Shown here one piece after another: positions 1-10,800 of a DNA stretch of 64,000 nt. Each line of letters opens with the position of its first letter. The stretch's first letter is position 1. Both the position numbers and the translations under genes were made by a program. The notes under the pieces are model-generated. The model did not search any database and was not told the origin of the DNA. It saw only the letters and a program-made list of their open reading frames with translations. The DNA is taken from contig NC_081842.1 of the NCBI RefSeq assembly GCF_963259705.1, forward strand, positions 179,245,849 through 179,309,848. Direction: 5' to 3'. The stretch comes from Myotis daubentonii. Its lineage: Eukaryota; Chordata; Mammalia; Chiroptera; Vespertilionidae.

Positions 1-45
1 TCTATGGTTCCTTGTTCCCTCAATCCAACCAGTTAGATGGGTAGT

Positions 46-230
46 TCTCAACTGTGATTAAACAGTTGAAGTACTGGGAAGACCATTAGCTACACATTCC
101 TGGGCTCTGCCCTCTCATGGTACTGATTCAAAGGATTTGGCCGTGGGTCTGGGAATCAGCATCTTTAAAGTTGGCCGGCTGATTCTAATAAGCACTGACT
201 TACACAGTACTTCTCCTGACTGCACTGGAA
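46..230. repeat. Degenerate MER5-type hAT fossil
   Basis: The stretch opens with TAGTTCTCAACTG and later reads GGGAATCAGCATCTTTAAAG and GCTGATTCTAATAAG, the order expected of a MER5-family hAT-Charlie MITE. It is strongly diverged and its ends are not clean. Confidence 0.5.
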
Positions 231-321
231 ATACATCTAGCAATGTGAGAAATTTTATTTAAAGAGGATTATCTCTGAAGCACCCAAAAGGTTTTATAAT
301 ACTTTTTGCTATAGATGTGCA

Positions 322-357
322 TTAGTCAGGGTTGTTCAGAAAAATAGAACCAATAGG

Positions 358-389
<32 letters not shown>

Positions 390-392
390 TTG

Positions 393-457
<65 letters not shown>

Positions 458-885
458 TTTATTTTTATATATATTTGCACATAAGTATGTGTTTTATATT
501 TATACATATTATTTAAAGAGATTTATTATAAGAATCAATTCACACAATAATGGAGACTGAGTCCTGAGGTCTGAAGTAGGCAAGCTGGACACCCAGGAGA
601 GCTGATGGTACAGTTCCAATCCAAAAGGTGGCCACGGTTGGCCCCAGAAAGAGCTTATGCTTTAGTTTAAGTCTGAAGACAGGAGAAAAGGACGTCCAAG
701 CTCAATGCAGTCAAGCAATATGTAAGTCTCTCATACTAAGCCTTTCTGTTCTATTCTGTCTTCTGGTTGATTGGATGAGGCCTGCCCATATCAGGCAGGG
801 GAAATCTGTTTTATTAAGTCCACCAATTCAGATGTTAATTTCACCCTGAAATGCCCTCATAGGCACACCTGATATAGCTGTTCAT
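322..885 (-). repeat. Old LTR-like repeat, antisense, split by CA/TA microsatellites
   Basis: The flanks of the microsatellite read ATTAGTCAGGGTTGTTCAGA, AATAGAACCAATAGGATA, then GATTTATTATAAGAATCAATTC and AGGAGAGCTGATGGTACAGTTCC. This is the usual order of a common mammalian LTR-like repeat seen in reverse. The CA/TA tract has expanded where the consensus has a short TA-rich run. Small open frames here are repeat read-through. I am confident of the repeat nature, less of the family (ERVL/MaLR-like). Confidence 0.6.
360..452. repeat. Compound (CA)n-(TA)n microsatellite
   Basis: About 29 bases of CA repeat are followed, after TTTGGTTT, by about 55 bases of uninterrupted TA repeat. It lies inside the old LTR-like repeat. 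Confidence 0.97.
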
Positions 886-1640
886 AGTAATATCTAATTT
901 CACACAACACAAAGAGGTGACCTATCCTGTCCAGGGACACAGAGTAAGTGTCAGAGCCAACTCAATCCCAGGACTTCTTTTTTGATCTTTCCACTGCATG
1001 ACACTAGTTTATTGCAGATTAATTACTGGCAAAGGCATGCAGGTCTTCAGATGTCTTCCCCTGGCCACCAGCAATTTTCTGATCTTATGATGACTCTACA
1101 TATAGGAGAGGCACAAACTAACAAGTGAAAATGAAGAGATATGTTTGTATTTAATGCTACTAACAGGCAGCATAATTACAAGAGTTCTGAGAGTGTTGCT
1201 TGACAAACAAATAAAAAACTCTGGTGCCAGACTCAAGTATAAATTACCCAGCAGAAGGCAAGGAAAGGCTGAGTTTGACAGCTGTGAGATAACAACCTTG
1301 AAATATATCTACACTATGTGAGGAGGCTTTGGAGGTTTGTCTTTTGGAGTTGGTGAGAGACCATGCTAATGAACCATCTTAAAGTTCATATTATTGCAGG
1401 ACCCATCCATATTTCTTGTAAGGCCAAGTTTTACGACAATTGGGAAAACTGCTTAGTTAGATGTGGGGTTCTATTACATTTATGCACTTGATATAGTTAA
1501 ACCTGTCCAATTAATCAGAGATCATTAGATTAATATATAGCTGTTTGTCTCATAATATTTTCTCACAAACTTCTATGAATAGACATATACAGTATTCTTT
1601 ATATTTCCGTTATGCTTTGTGGATCTTTCAGTTGACAACA
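886..1640. other. Mostly unique AT-rich DNA with a MIR remnant
   Basis: Positions 905-1000 look like an antisense MIR tail (GAGGTGACCTATCCTG, CAGAGCCAACTCAATCCCAGGAC). The rest shows no recognisable repeat, long open frame or RNA gene. Confidence 0.5.
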
Positions 1641-1728
1641 ATTTATTGAATGATAAGCTATGCTAATAACTAGAGTTGCATAGACAAACTATAGTCCTTG
1701 CCTTCTAGTAGCTCACCATTTTGTACAG

Positions 1729-1920
1729 TGGTTCTCAACTCTGCTGCATATTAGATCACCAAAGAGCATTCAAGAAAGGATGATGCCCAAGCCCCAGTCT
1801 AGAGATCCTGATTTCCTTGGTCTGGAATGGAGCCCAGGAATCAGTATATTTTAAAGGCTTTTAAGATGATTGTAACATGGAGAGCTCAGATCTGGTGGGG
1901 ACGAATTGTGCAACCAGGTA
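1729..1920. repeat. MER5-type hAT-Charlie MITE
   Basis: It begins with CAGTGGTTCTCAACTCTGCTG, the MER5 terminal sequence without its first-copy details, and continues with CATATTAGATCACC and GGAATCAGTATATTTTAAAG. The right end is diverged. Confidence 0.75.
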
Positions 1921-2219
1921 AGTTGCACGCTATTAAATACAAAAAGAGAGAGATGTGTTATTGGCTGTGGGACAGGAGTGCTGAATTCTTCCAGGGAGGA
2001 CCTGGAAGGTCTTACTGGAGCTGTTATTTCTATTTGATGGTATCAGAGAGGATTATCTTTGATTTAATACAATTTTAGTACTGTCTTATTTGAGTAGATG
2101 TGAAGGGAAGGGGAAAAGAACATCAGGTTGTATATCCCAAGGCTCTTGGGGAAAAGATGTCAGTGGCTTCAGAGAATTTTGAGTTGAGTTGGGCTGAAGT
2201 ATTGAGTGAATGAATTATC

Positions 2220-2345
2220 ATTATTTTTCATTCAAATAATGTTTATTGTGTACCTATCCCATGTGAGTTATTACATTAAGTACAATCAAGGATTCAGGAA
2301 TAAGACAAAAGAGATCCTACTGTCAACACACTCAGGCTATTCAAG
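2220..2345. repeat. Ancient mammal-wide repeat fragment
   Basis: The order TTCATTCAAATAATGTTTATTGTGTACC then GAATAAGACAAAAGAGATCC matches the common 'attcaacaaatatttattgagcacctac' type of old LINE/SINE fossil. The family is not certain. Confidence 0.4.
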
Positions 2346-2750
2346 GAAACATGAATGATGATGATGATTATGGTGGTGGTGATGAGATGATGGCAGCAAT
2401 TTAGTAACCAGAGCTTAAAATTGAAACTTGACCAAATACTAAGATGTAAAAGAAATGGAATTCCAAAGTGAAGTGCCAAGTTATATTGTGCCTATGTTAA
2501 GAGGAAATGGCCTAAGGTTGAGAGAGTGGGAAGGGAGGAGATGAGTGGTTAGGTTTCCTTTAAGAATGTTCCTGCAGAGCCCCCACTGAATACAAGGGAG
2601 TAGGTGTGGGGGCAGTGGTCTACCTCCTGACCTCAAACCAGTGACAGGTAAAGGGTCTGCCTCCCTCTTCAAGCCCAGAGGAAAAGGCCCATCCATGATG
2701 GAGGCTTAGAAAACTGGGTCCTGATTTCCTTTCTCTCCAGGAGATAGAGG
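2346..2750. other. No recognised feature
   Basis: A short GATGAT/GGTGGT run at about 2352-2390 is the only simple repeat. The minus-strand open frames here have no homology that I recognise and no flanking splice pattern. Confidence 0.5.
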
Positions 2751-2754
2751 GGAG

Positions 2755-2903
2755 GGGTCAGCAAACTTATTTTGTAAAGTTCCAGGTAGTAAATTAGGCT
2801 TTGCAGGAGGCATAGTATCTCTGCCACATATTCTTTGTTTCTTTGCGTCTTTTAAAAATGTAAAAACCATTCTTAGCTTTGTGGGCTGTAGTTTGCTGAC
2901 TGT
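2755..2903. repeat. hAT MITE of the 'GTCAGCAAAC' type (MER3-like)
   Basis: The ends form inverted repeats: GGTCAGCAAACT on the left and AGTTTGCTGAC on the right. The interior TTCCAGGTAGTAAATTAGGC and GTAAAAACCATTCTTAGC is typical of this eutherian hAT family. The exact Repbase name is uncertain. Confidence 0.75.
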
Positions 2904-3204
2904 TGATAGAAGAGATAGAGCTTGAAGCTTTGAGTAGGGAGCCTAGAGACACAGATGAGGAAGGATCCACCAGCTCCCACCTAGGATAGGAGAGGTACTG
3001 GCAAGGTGGCCATATGATTCATTATCCAAACAAGGATGCTTGGGAGAGCGAAAGGGAGCACTAGTAACCAAGTAATTTAAGGAGTAATAAGCTGGGCAAT
3101 AGGACTAAACCAGGATTCCCCCAGGCAAACTAGGATGTGTGGTCAGGTCACCTAGTATAAGGGCAAGGGAGCTGCAAGCCAGAGTCTCCAGGGATAGGGT
3201 TCTC

Positions 3205-3512
3205 TAACCCTGCCCAATGTGGTAACCACCAGCCACATGTGGCTATTGGACACTCGAAATTTGGTGTTTGAATGGAGATGTGTTGAAAGTGTTAGTATCC
3301 ATATTAAAGTCTTAGTATGAAAAAGAGAGTGTAAAATACCTCATTAATCTTATATAGATTACATAATATTTTAGATATGTTAGTTTTTAAAAAATATATT
3401 ATTTAAATTAAGTCACCTGTTCCTTTTTACTTTTTAATATGTGCCTACTAGAAAATGACATATGAAGATCCCCTTCGTGGCCCACATTATATTTATATGG
3501 GGGTGTACTGCT
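3205..3512. repeat. hAT fossil of the 'CACATGTGGCTATTGGAC' type
   Basis: It contains AGCCACATGTGGCTATTGG, a long AT-rich middle (TCATTAATCTTATATAGATT), then GCCTACTAGAAAATGACATA and TATTTATATGGGGGTGTACTG. That order matches a mammal-wide hAT (Charlie/Cheshire group) with both ends present. Confidence 0.7.
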
Positions 3513-4029
3513 CTAAAGAGTCCTCAGAATTCCTCACTAGCCCAAGAGCAGCCTTACACATTTGCAAGACCCAGAGACCCCCCAAGTCAGTTTGCCTTAA
3601 TGTGACAAGTACTAGTAAGACCATTCCTATCTCTTCTCCCTCCTCCTTTCTCATCTGCCACCCATATTTGGGGAAGGGAGGAGAGAGGAGGGGGCAAGAA
3701 GTCATATTTAGCTCACGAGCAGAGGCAGATTGAAAAAATAAATCAAAAAGAGCTTCAGCCAGCCACGTCCAATCCCTTTCTCTCTGTGTGTCTCCATCCC
3801 TAAAATGGCCAGAACTGGGCGATGTAAGGTGGGCACTAAATCATGGTCAGGCTTTGATTTATCCCTAGGACTGGGCATTCTTATTTCCGAATTGAAACTG
3901 CATTCATGACTTAGAGATTCTGTAGAACTGTCTGTTACCTATGAGTGAGCAGAAAAGTCAAGGAATTTTAATCTAGGGGCAGGGAGAGACTACCCCACTG
4001 AATATATTTATTTTCTTTTCTATTATTTA

Positions 4030-4270
4030 TTTCTTACCTTTTACTAAGAACATTTTAAAGCATGCATTTAGGTAGAGAGAATAGTATAATAAACTCCCAT
4101 TTGCCTATTACCCAGTTTCAACAGTCTCACCATTTTGCCATTTTTTTTAATCCATTATCTTTCTTTGGGGAGTGGGGGGAAGGACTCAAGTATTTTAAAG
4201 CAAACTGCAGACATTATATTATTATACTCAGAAATACTTCAGTGTATAAAGGATAGGGATTTTGCTTTTA
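4030..4270. repeat. L1M 3' region fragment
   Basis: The text AGTATAATAAACTCCCATTTGCC, TCACCATTTTGCCATTT and GCAAACTGCAGACATTATA is the familiar old L1 (L1M) 3'-region phrase. No reading frame is kept. Confidence 0.6.
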
Positions 4271-4354
4271 GCATAACTGCTTTTAAGGGGACAGAAGGAC
4301 ATTTACAAGTAACTATATTTAAATATGTCATGAGTCCTGCTGTTAGCATACTGG

Positions 4355-4520
4355 TACAGATAATAATAACAGTAATAGGCAAACTGCAGGGACCTTAGAG
4401 GTCATTTAGTCCTGTCCTCTTTTTGAAGCTCATAGTGGGGAAGGGACTTGCCTGAAATCCCAGGAGATCTGGGACTGAAACCCAGATCACCTCACAACAC
4501 ACAAGCCTATTCCCTCAAAT
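4355..4520 (-). repeat. MIR-like fragment
   Basis: TTAGAGGTCATTTAGTCCTG, AGGGACTTGCCTGAAATCCC and GGGACTGAAACCCAGATC give the antisense order of a MIR or MIR3 tail, heavily diverged. Confidence 0.4.
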
Positions 4521-5390
4521 CTCACCTGGAGAGAATTGAACTTGGCTTCTACAGGGCCTGCTATACTCTCTTCCTGGGAGGAACCATTCACAGAAACCCT
4601 AATCTAAGTGGAAGTTGTTCATTTGTTGAAATTTTTTTAATCAAACAGTGATGAGGATGACAATGATAATGAGTCTATCTCATGAAGCATTCTGTTATAC
4701 AGACTGCCTTACATGGAGACACAGTCTCTGTCTTAAGTTTATTGTCTAATGAAGAAGCTCAAATATATTCAAAGCTCCTTGCAATAATTCTAGAGCTAAT
4801 GGCTATAAAATGACAGAAGAAAGTGATTTTGAGTCATCAGTGGCCATGGCTTCTTGAAGTGGTATTTAAGCACTTTCTTGAACATATCCAGCAGATAGGA
4901 GGGAGCTCATTAGTAAGCAAGGTAGCCCAGCATTTGTTGCCTGGGATTACAGGTGGATACTTCCTACATTATTGAATTAAATTTCAGATTCCTCATTTTA
5001 CCTCCTGGGATTATGCAGACGGTTTTAATGCAGAATAATAATTCTACAGTTCTAATGGGTCATCAGATGCATGGGATGATGATAGCTGTTGGGGTTGGGG
5101 ATGACTTGTGGACTCCTCTGAATTTGAGAAAGATGTTATTTTTCTTGGAAAAAAAAGATAGCTGTAGGAAATATTAAAAAGAAAAAGGTATCACATATTG
5201 CAGCTTTTTGTAGGGATGTTTAGTGATATTTTCTTTCTCTCCTTGTAGTAATTTAAGATTATGGAATCATTAACTCTCTGGCTAGATGGGACTTCAGAGT
5301 CCAACCATTCAGGACCTACTCCAGGTTACAGCATCTCTTATTGCTGTTTTATTATTCCCAGTGATGGGAAGCCCTCTACTTAGTAGGACT
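4521..5390. other. No gene; weakly repetitive at the end
   Basis: Nothing coding or structured was found. Positions 5250-5390 may be an unassignable old repeat. Confidence 0.45.
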
Positions 5391-5394
5391 ACTT

Positions 5395-5650
5395 CAGAAG
5401 TGATACTATAGGAAAAACAGTGGTGTCAGTATCAGACCAACATGAGTTACAATTCACCCTATTAGTATAATTGGACAAGTCACATCCTGGTGGGTCTCAG
5501 ATTTCTCATCTATAAAATGTAGAAGACAAGGCCTACCTCATGCTGTGGTTATGGATTTGAAATGAGATAACCTAAGAAATGTCTCTGACCTACTGACTAG
5601 CTTATAGGAGATACTGCATAAATGGTAATTAATAGTAGGTAGGCAATAAA
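5395..5650 (+). repeat. MIR SINE
   Basis: The sense MIR order is present: TTGGACAAGTCACATCC, TCAGATTTCTCATCTATAAA, TACCTCATGCTGTGG, TGAGATAACC and a tail near AATAAATGTTAAC. Confidence 0.75.
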
Positions 5651-5959
5651 TGTTAACTTAGTCTTTTCTTCCTGTGCTAAATATTTTCTTGTCTTCCAGG
5701 GTGGAAAAATGGACCACATTACTGATGACATGAACATTGTTAATAAGGCTATAACCACAAAGGCACAATTTTATTCCCTTTCTAAATTTAAAACCTAATG
5801 GTATAGTTTTGAAGTCACAGGCATTTGTTCCAGCAGTGAATGGGGCCTCTATAGCTGGCCAAAGGAACATTCCTATAATTTAAAGATAAATAAAATATGA
5901 ATTGCCCTGGTAGTCGGAGTCACCCTTCATTCTTTGACACTAGAATGTCATGATATTTT

Positions 5960-6170
5960 AGCATCTCAGAATATTAGAGCTGGAAGTCATCTTAGAGGTT
6001 ATTATATATGGGCCTTTCATTTTAAGGACAAAGAAACTGAGGCACAGGGAAATTAAGTGACTAGTTCAAGGTCATGTAAGGAGTTTGTGGTGAAGCTGAG
6101 ATTTAAATATAGGTCCCCTGATTCCAAATACCATGCTTTTCCATTGTATCACATTTGCCTCTTCCAAGAA
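5960..6170 (-). repeat. MIR SINE
   Basis: AAAGAAACTGAGGCACAGGG, TTAAGTGACTAGTTCAAGGT and CCCTGATTCCAAATACCATG are the antisense MIR core. Confidence 0.75.
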
Positions 6171-6485
6171 TAATAATATTTTCAAAGGACACCTTCATCT
6201 TATTGCCTACACTCCAAGGCAAGTATTATGCCACTGGATTTTTTCTCCCTTCTTTATGCGTCTTCTCTCTACCCTGAATCTTGCCCACAGGAGTTTGGCA
6301 GCACAGTACTGCTTTGAGTTTCTCAGATAAGAGTCAAAAGGGTCCGGAGGAGGGAGAAATGGCAGTATGGGCTTGGAAACTGGAAGCCATTATGAAAACA
6401 CTTAACACCTTTGATTCCAGAAAAGTGGTTAATAAGGATTTAAATAGGGATTGGAGGTCAAATGAAATGAGTACTGACATGTTTG

Positions 6486-6533
6486 TGAAGATACATTGAC
6501 TCAGATGTACTGGAACATCTGAGTCAATCTTCA
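6486..6533. other. Short inverted repeat (hairpin)
   Basis: TGAAGAT(ACA)TTGACTCAGATGT is followed by a six-base loop, ACTGGA, and by ACATCTGAGTCAATCTTCA. The arms pair over about 20 bases with a bulge of about 3. It is shorter than most pre-miRNAs and has no obvious family. Confidence 0.6.
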
Positions 6534-6814
6534 TCTCTTAGAGAAACACACAACTCTTTGGGAGGCTTCAAACTCAGTGTCATTTAACCAAGGCAACCTG
6601 ACACCTTGCTGGTCTTGTGTGCAACTTAGTGAAAAAGAGCTTGTTGGGGAATGTTGAAAAGGTGTCTCCAATTTACTTTCAGACCCAGTCCTGGGGTGGG
6701 GGATTGGGACTTCAATATGAGATGATGATGAAGACCCTGTTGAATTTTTTTTCTTTTGACATGCATTTACTTGCTGTGTACCAAACATTGGAGTAGGTAC
6801 CCAGAATCACACCA

Positions 6815-6965
6815 TACTCATTCATTCAGCCATTCAACACTTATGTCGTGTGCCTGCAGGATGCTGGAGACAAGAACCGGTGTTCCTCAACCATTTTTGA
6901 TGCCTTTATTTATTCATGCCATAAATACTTTAGCATCCCCTGTGTGCCAGGAGCTGTGCTAAGCA
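6815..6965. repeat. Ancient mammal-wide repeat fragment
   Basis: Two phrases of the 'ATTCATTCAGCCATTCAACA ... GTGTGCCAGGAGCTGTGC' type follow each other, as in old L2/CR1-like fossils. Confidence 0.45.
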
Positions 6966-7239
6966 ATGCACATCTGGTATTTCAGGCTTTCTGGATAAGA
7001 CTGTAGGAAAGAAGAATCTATCTACTTAAGCCATGCTGAACCTGGCTCTAACCTCCTCCCTGCCACAAACCCAGAAGAAAGTCCCACTGGTGATACCACC
7101 AACTGGATTTGAAACCAGTTCCTGCCATGCCACAGGCAGTGTCCCAGATTGGAATTTGTGACTAGTTTCTTCCAGCTCACAGCACTGCCCTGCATTCTCC
7201 CACTCTCTTCCTCACTCCCCAACTATATCTCCCTCAGTA

Positions 7240-7320
7240 GATTGTGAGCTCTCTTAGAATAAAGACTTGGTCTTGTTCATCCCAGTGCCCCCTCCTAAGA
7301 CCTCACCAGTAGATTGCATA
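7240..7320 (+). repeat. L2 3' end fragment
   Basis: TTGTGAGCTCTCTTAGAATA, GACTTGGTCTTGTTCATCC and CAGTGCCCCC is the standard L2 3' phrase. Confidence 0.55.
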
Positions 7321-7324
7321 CAGT

Positions 7325-7500
7325 TCTTCCCTCTCATTTATTTCTCTTATCCTCCTACTTCCCTGATACTTTCCCTTCTTCTCTTTCTTCATACTTCTTT
7401 CTTTTCCTCCCTTCCTGCCTTCCTTCTCACCTTTTGTTCTCTTTTCCTATTCCTTCTCTATCTTACTTCTTACCCTCTTCTCTTACCTTCCTATCCTGAA
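7325..7500. repeat. Polypyrimidine (CT-rich) tract
   Basis: The plus strand is almost free of G for about 170 bases (repeated CTTCCTTCT, CCCTTC). It opens a false frame that runs on into the TA repeat. Confidence 0.8.
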
Positions 7501-7516
7501 AACATTCATAGGGAGA

Positions 7517-7534
7517 TTATATATATATATATTA

Positions 7535-7620
<86 letters not shown>

Positions 7621-7624
7621 ATAT
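7517..7624. repeat. (TA)n microsatellite at a Helitron 5' end
   Basis: About 105 bases of TA repeat with a few AT slips run straight into the Helitron sequence TATGCAAAGTGTCCCC. Other copies in the window have a short TATATATA run at the same end, so this tract is probably an expansion of the element's own terminus. Confidence 0.9.
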
Positions 7625-7818
7625 GCAAAGTGTCCCCTCGAGAGTTTGACCAGGTGGCCGGGAGTTCGATCACTCGCTATGATGTGCGCTGACCACCAGG
7701 GGGTGGCGCAGAATGAAGGAAGGCCCTGGCCGGCAGCTGGAAGGCCTCAATCGGCCCTGATCACTGGCCAGGCCTAGGGAACCTACCCATGCACAAATTT
7801 CATGCACTGGACCTCTAG
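7622..7818 (+). mobile_element. Non-autonomous Helitron (HeliBat type), copy 1
   Basis: The 3' end reads GCACAAATTTCATGCACTGGACCTCTAG followed by host T when split into its parts: an imperfect hairpin, then CTAG. Helitrons end in a hairpin plus CTRR and insert between A and T. The 5' boundary is hidden in the TA repeat. It contains TGACCACCAGGGGG, a CTCF-like core, at 7690-7703. No Rep/helicase is encoded. Confidence 0.85.
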
Positions 7819-8317
7819 TTCATTATATTAGGATGTGTAGAATCCACAGTTCTTGCCTTTTCAGAACTTATAGGCTCATGGGAGAGACAGCCAGGTACAT
7901 AAAAATTCTGGTACTATCTGGTGAGTAGTTGATGGAAGTGACTACCTGGTGTAAGAGCACAAAGATTGACTCAAACCTGAGACTGGAAATGTGGACAAAG
8001 TTTGTCAGAGAACGAAGTACCAACAGTGAGCGTTTGCCAGAAAAAAAAAAATGCTGGGTGGTAGGGAAGGGATGGGTCTGGGCAGTGGGCTCCCATGTCA
8101 GTGAAACCCATAGAGGAGTGCTCCTTGGGCAACTGCAAGGGTGCACTGTGGCTGGAGTCTGAATACTCAGTGAACCTTGTCAGATAAACCCCTGGTCTGG
8201 GAATTCCAAGTCAGCGGATTCCCAGGTATTTTCTTGTCAGCTATACCTTTAGGCAACTGGCCTCTGGGCAAATGTCCATTCTGAGTCCCTAGCTCCAGTG
8301 GCCAATGATTTCATACT
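7819..8317. other. No gene; unique or very old DNA
   Basis: A poly-A run at 8041-8051 and an L2-like phrase at about 7835-7920 (CCTTTTCAGAACTTATAGGC) are the only hints of repeats. Confidence 0.45.
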
Positions 8318-8331
8318 AAATATATTGGTTA

Positions 8332-8548
8332 GCCCTAGCTGGTTTGGCTTAGTGGATAGAGCGTTGCCTGTGGACTGGAAGGTCCCGGGTTCAATTCCAA
8401 TCAAGGGCACATGCTTGGGTTGCAGGCTCGATCTCCAGTAGGGGGCATGCAGGAGGTAGCTGATCAATGATTCTCTCTCATCATTGATGTTTCTATCTCT
8501 CTCTCCCTTCCTCTCTGAAATCAATAAAAATATATATTAAAAAATTTT
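8332..8548 (+). mobile_element. Ves SINE, copy 1
   Basis: A tRNA-related head (TGGCTTAGTGGATAGAGCG, GGTTCAATTCC) is followed by the Ves body and a CT-rich tail that ends in AATCAATAAAAATATAT. Target-site duplications flank it: AAATATATTGGTTA at 8318-8331 and AAATATATTGATTA at 8549-8562, one mismatch in 14. The A and B boxes are those of the SINE; this is not a tRNA gene. Confidence 0.95.
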
Positions 8549-8639
8549 AAATATATTGATTAAAATAGACATCCTTAAAGGGTAAGGAAAGTGGCTGCAA
8601 GTCTATTGCCTGCAGCCTCAGGAGGGAGCATGGGGCTGT

Positions 8640-8760
8640 GGAATCCAGAAAGGGAAAGAGAGGGAGATAGGAGGGAGGAAGGTTGGGAAGGAGGGAGGGA
8701 GACAGGGAGGCAATATGAGGGTTTGGATGGAGGATAACAAAATGTAGAAAGGAGGGAAAA
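8640..8760. repeat. GGGA-rich purine tract
   Basis: Repeated GGGAGG/GAAGGAGGGAGG units form a low-complexity stretch. Confidence 0.75.
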
Positions 8761-8779
8761 GCGCAGACTGTGTCCAGAG

Positions 8780-8950
8780 TCTTACCTTTGAGCTCTGACT
8801 GTGCCCTCAGTGGCTGTCATTTTGTGATTCTTTGGTTTTATTGTCTGAAAAACGGCTTAATGGTGTCCACCTAAACACTATTTATATAGAGAAAATAAGG
8901 TAAGTTACATTCCAATGCCAGGCATAGTGCCTGGCTATTCATTGTCCTTT
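8780..8950 (+). repeat. MIR fragment
   Basis: TGAAAAACGGCTTAATGGTG through ATGCCAGGCATAGTGCCTGGC matches the distal half of MIR in sense orientation, diverged. Confidence 0.45.
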
Positions 8951-9174
8951 TAAGTTTTAGATAAACAGGGAGGTACAGATGTTTGCTGTTACTTGCATAC
9001 CTGGCTGGGGATAGGGGTGGAGCAGCAGCTGACAAGAATAAGGGGGAGTCCCAAACCTGGGGGAACCTGGGGAATTAATCATGTTAGGGAGGCACATGGT
9101 GTAAGGCAAGGGCTGCTCATAGTGCTAAGAGTACTGTCAACTAATCAGCATAATCAGAATGGGGTTTGGAGACG

Positions 9175-9385
9175 GGAACCAGAGTGGTGTCATGGTTATG
9201 TGCTTAAACTCTGAAGCCAGAAACCTGGGCTCCAGTCCTAATGCTGCCGGGTACCGCGTGCTGCTTGCCAGGTGTGGGTGTTACTTACTCTCTCTGAGCT
9301 TGAGTTTCCTCACCTGTAATGTGGGGATAATTACCATGTGGGGCAATGATGATTAAATGTAATATGCCTGTGAAGCAGTTAGCAG
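9175..9385 (+). repeat. MIR SINE
   Basis: ACTCTGAAGCCAGAAACCTG, GCTTGAGTTTCCTCACCTG and ATGTGGGGATAATTACCATG are in MIR order. The element is nearly full length. Confidence 0.85.
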
Positions 9386-10135
9386 GCTATTTAGAACAAG
9401 AAGGCAGCAGCCCCGGGGGCAGTTGGGGCCTCATCTCCTACACTGCTGAGTGCAACTCAGTATCCCCTCCTCTGCTGAGCTCGCTGAGAGGGGCTGCCGG
9501 AGCCCAACTGGGGGTTGTTATCTCCATGACCACAGCAGGGACCACAGAGCCCCACCTCAGGTATGCTATGCTCTTCCTTCTTCACATACCACATTGCCTT
9601 CCACCCCCTGGGTCACCCTGGCAGGTAAGTAGCATTCCAGTCTAAAAGTGAGGCAGAAGCAAGGGGAAATCTGAGAACTTGACCCAAAGCTGCTGGGGCA
9701 GGATTTGAACCCATGTCTTCCCAGGTCCAGGACTACATTCCTTCAATCACCCTCCCACCTCTGAGTTGGCAGTGTGACCAGGAAGATGGAAAGAGCCTCT
9801 TGTTGAGAACCCCTAGCACCCTACAACCCTCCCCTAATACTTGGGTTCTGGTTGTTTTCTGGGAGAAAGCCCTGCCTGGGCATAGGTGGCAGTCCTGTTT
9901 GGCAGAGGGCTGAGGGCGACTGACTTCCAGCCTGGGTTTAACAGCCTGAGCCTGATTGCACAGCTCTCGTGCTGATGAGGCATTTGTCACTGGCTTTTTG
10001 CCAAAGCGAGATCCAGGTGTCATCCTGGATACTCATTGAATCAAGAATTTCCCAAATGAAAAGTAGTCCAGAAAGCACCCTGGTACAAGGATGGTCCAGA
10101 AGGGAGCAGGGGTGGGGTGGAGGGCCTGGGCTTTG
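9386..10135. other. No gene; MIR tail plus unique DNA
   Basis: Positions 9560-9735 resemble an antisense MIR tail (GAGGCAGAAGCAAGGGG, GCAGGATTTGAACCCATG). The overlapping open frames in both strands are chance frames in GC-richer DNA. Confidence 0.45.
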
Positions 10136-10139
10136 GTGT

Positions 10140-10330
10140 GGGGCAGATCTGCCTCCCATTTGGTGCCACTGTGACTGCAGCGAGTGATTCAATCGTTCTT
10201 AGCGTCAATGTCTTTATCTGTGAGATAATAATACGTGCGCTCAGGTGTGCCTTCAAGATCTGAGCTCTCCCTGCAAAGTGCCTAGGGCAGAGCCTGGCAC
10301 ATGGGAAGTTCTGAGGAATGGCGGGTACCA
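10140..10330 (+). repeat. MIR fragment
   Basis: The order GCCACTGTGACTGCAGCG, AATGTCTTTATCTGTGAGAT, AATAATACG, AGGGCAGAGCCTGGCACATG fits MIR in sense. Confidence 0.6.
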
Positions 10331-10364
10331 GCTATTACTTATTGTATACATTACGAATCCTTTC

Positions 10365-10690
10365 TTAAGCTCTGTGATGGCAGGGACTGAATCTGTTTTG
10401 TGCATTTTTGTATTCTCATTTGCTGGTACTGTGCCTGGTAAATAGTTTTGGATGGATGGATTGAGAAGTGTTTTATAGGTAGGACTGGTGGAACACCGTG
10501 GCTGGTTGACTAATGACAACAGAGGCAATAAAGATGACTGAGGGGTTTCGTTTGAGCAGCTTAAGGTGATGGTGCCACTTGCTAAGTGGGGAAGATGAGA
10601 TCAGCTTTGAATATGTTGAATTAGATATGTCTGTGGGACATCAAGGAGATTTCGAACAAAAGATACATAAAACTGTGTATATGGGGTTCA
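10365..10690. repeat. L2 3' end followed by an old LINE-like fossil
   Basis: GCTCTGTGATGGCAGGGACTG to GTGCCTGGTAAATAG is an L2 3' end. From about 10560, ATGAGATCAGCTTTGAATATG and CTGTGGGACATCAAGGAG match the long 'gttttggacatgttgag ... gtgggacatccaagtgga' fossil also seen at 49.5-50.1 and 52.6-53.4 kb. Confidence 0.5.
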
Positions 10691-10800
10691 GTCGGGTGGA
10701 GCGGGTCAGTCATGTATCCCTAACTTTGGGAAATCACCCTTGCATCACTTAAGACATCATGAGCTGCAAATAAAACATGCTGACTCAGGATGACTTAAAC

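Noticed and set aside
360..452. Regular repeats as a possible CRISPR-like array
   Set aside because: Pure dinucleotide repeats without spacers, in a vertebrate genome.
7267..7692. 141-codon open frame
   Set aside because: It is a CT-rich tract and TA microsatellite translated into Leu/Ser and Ile/Tyr runs, and ends in a Helitron.
8332..8400. tRNA-like A and B boxes
   Set aside because: They are the tRNA-derived head of a Ves SINE with target duplications; no complete cloverleaf.
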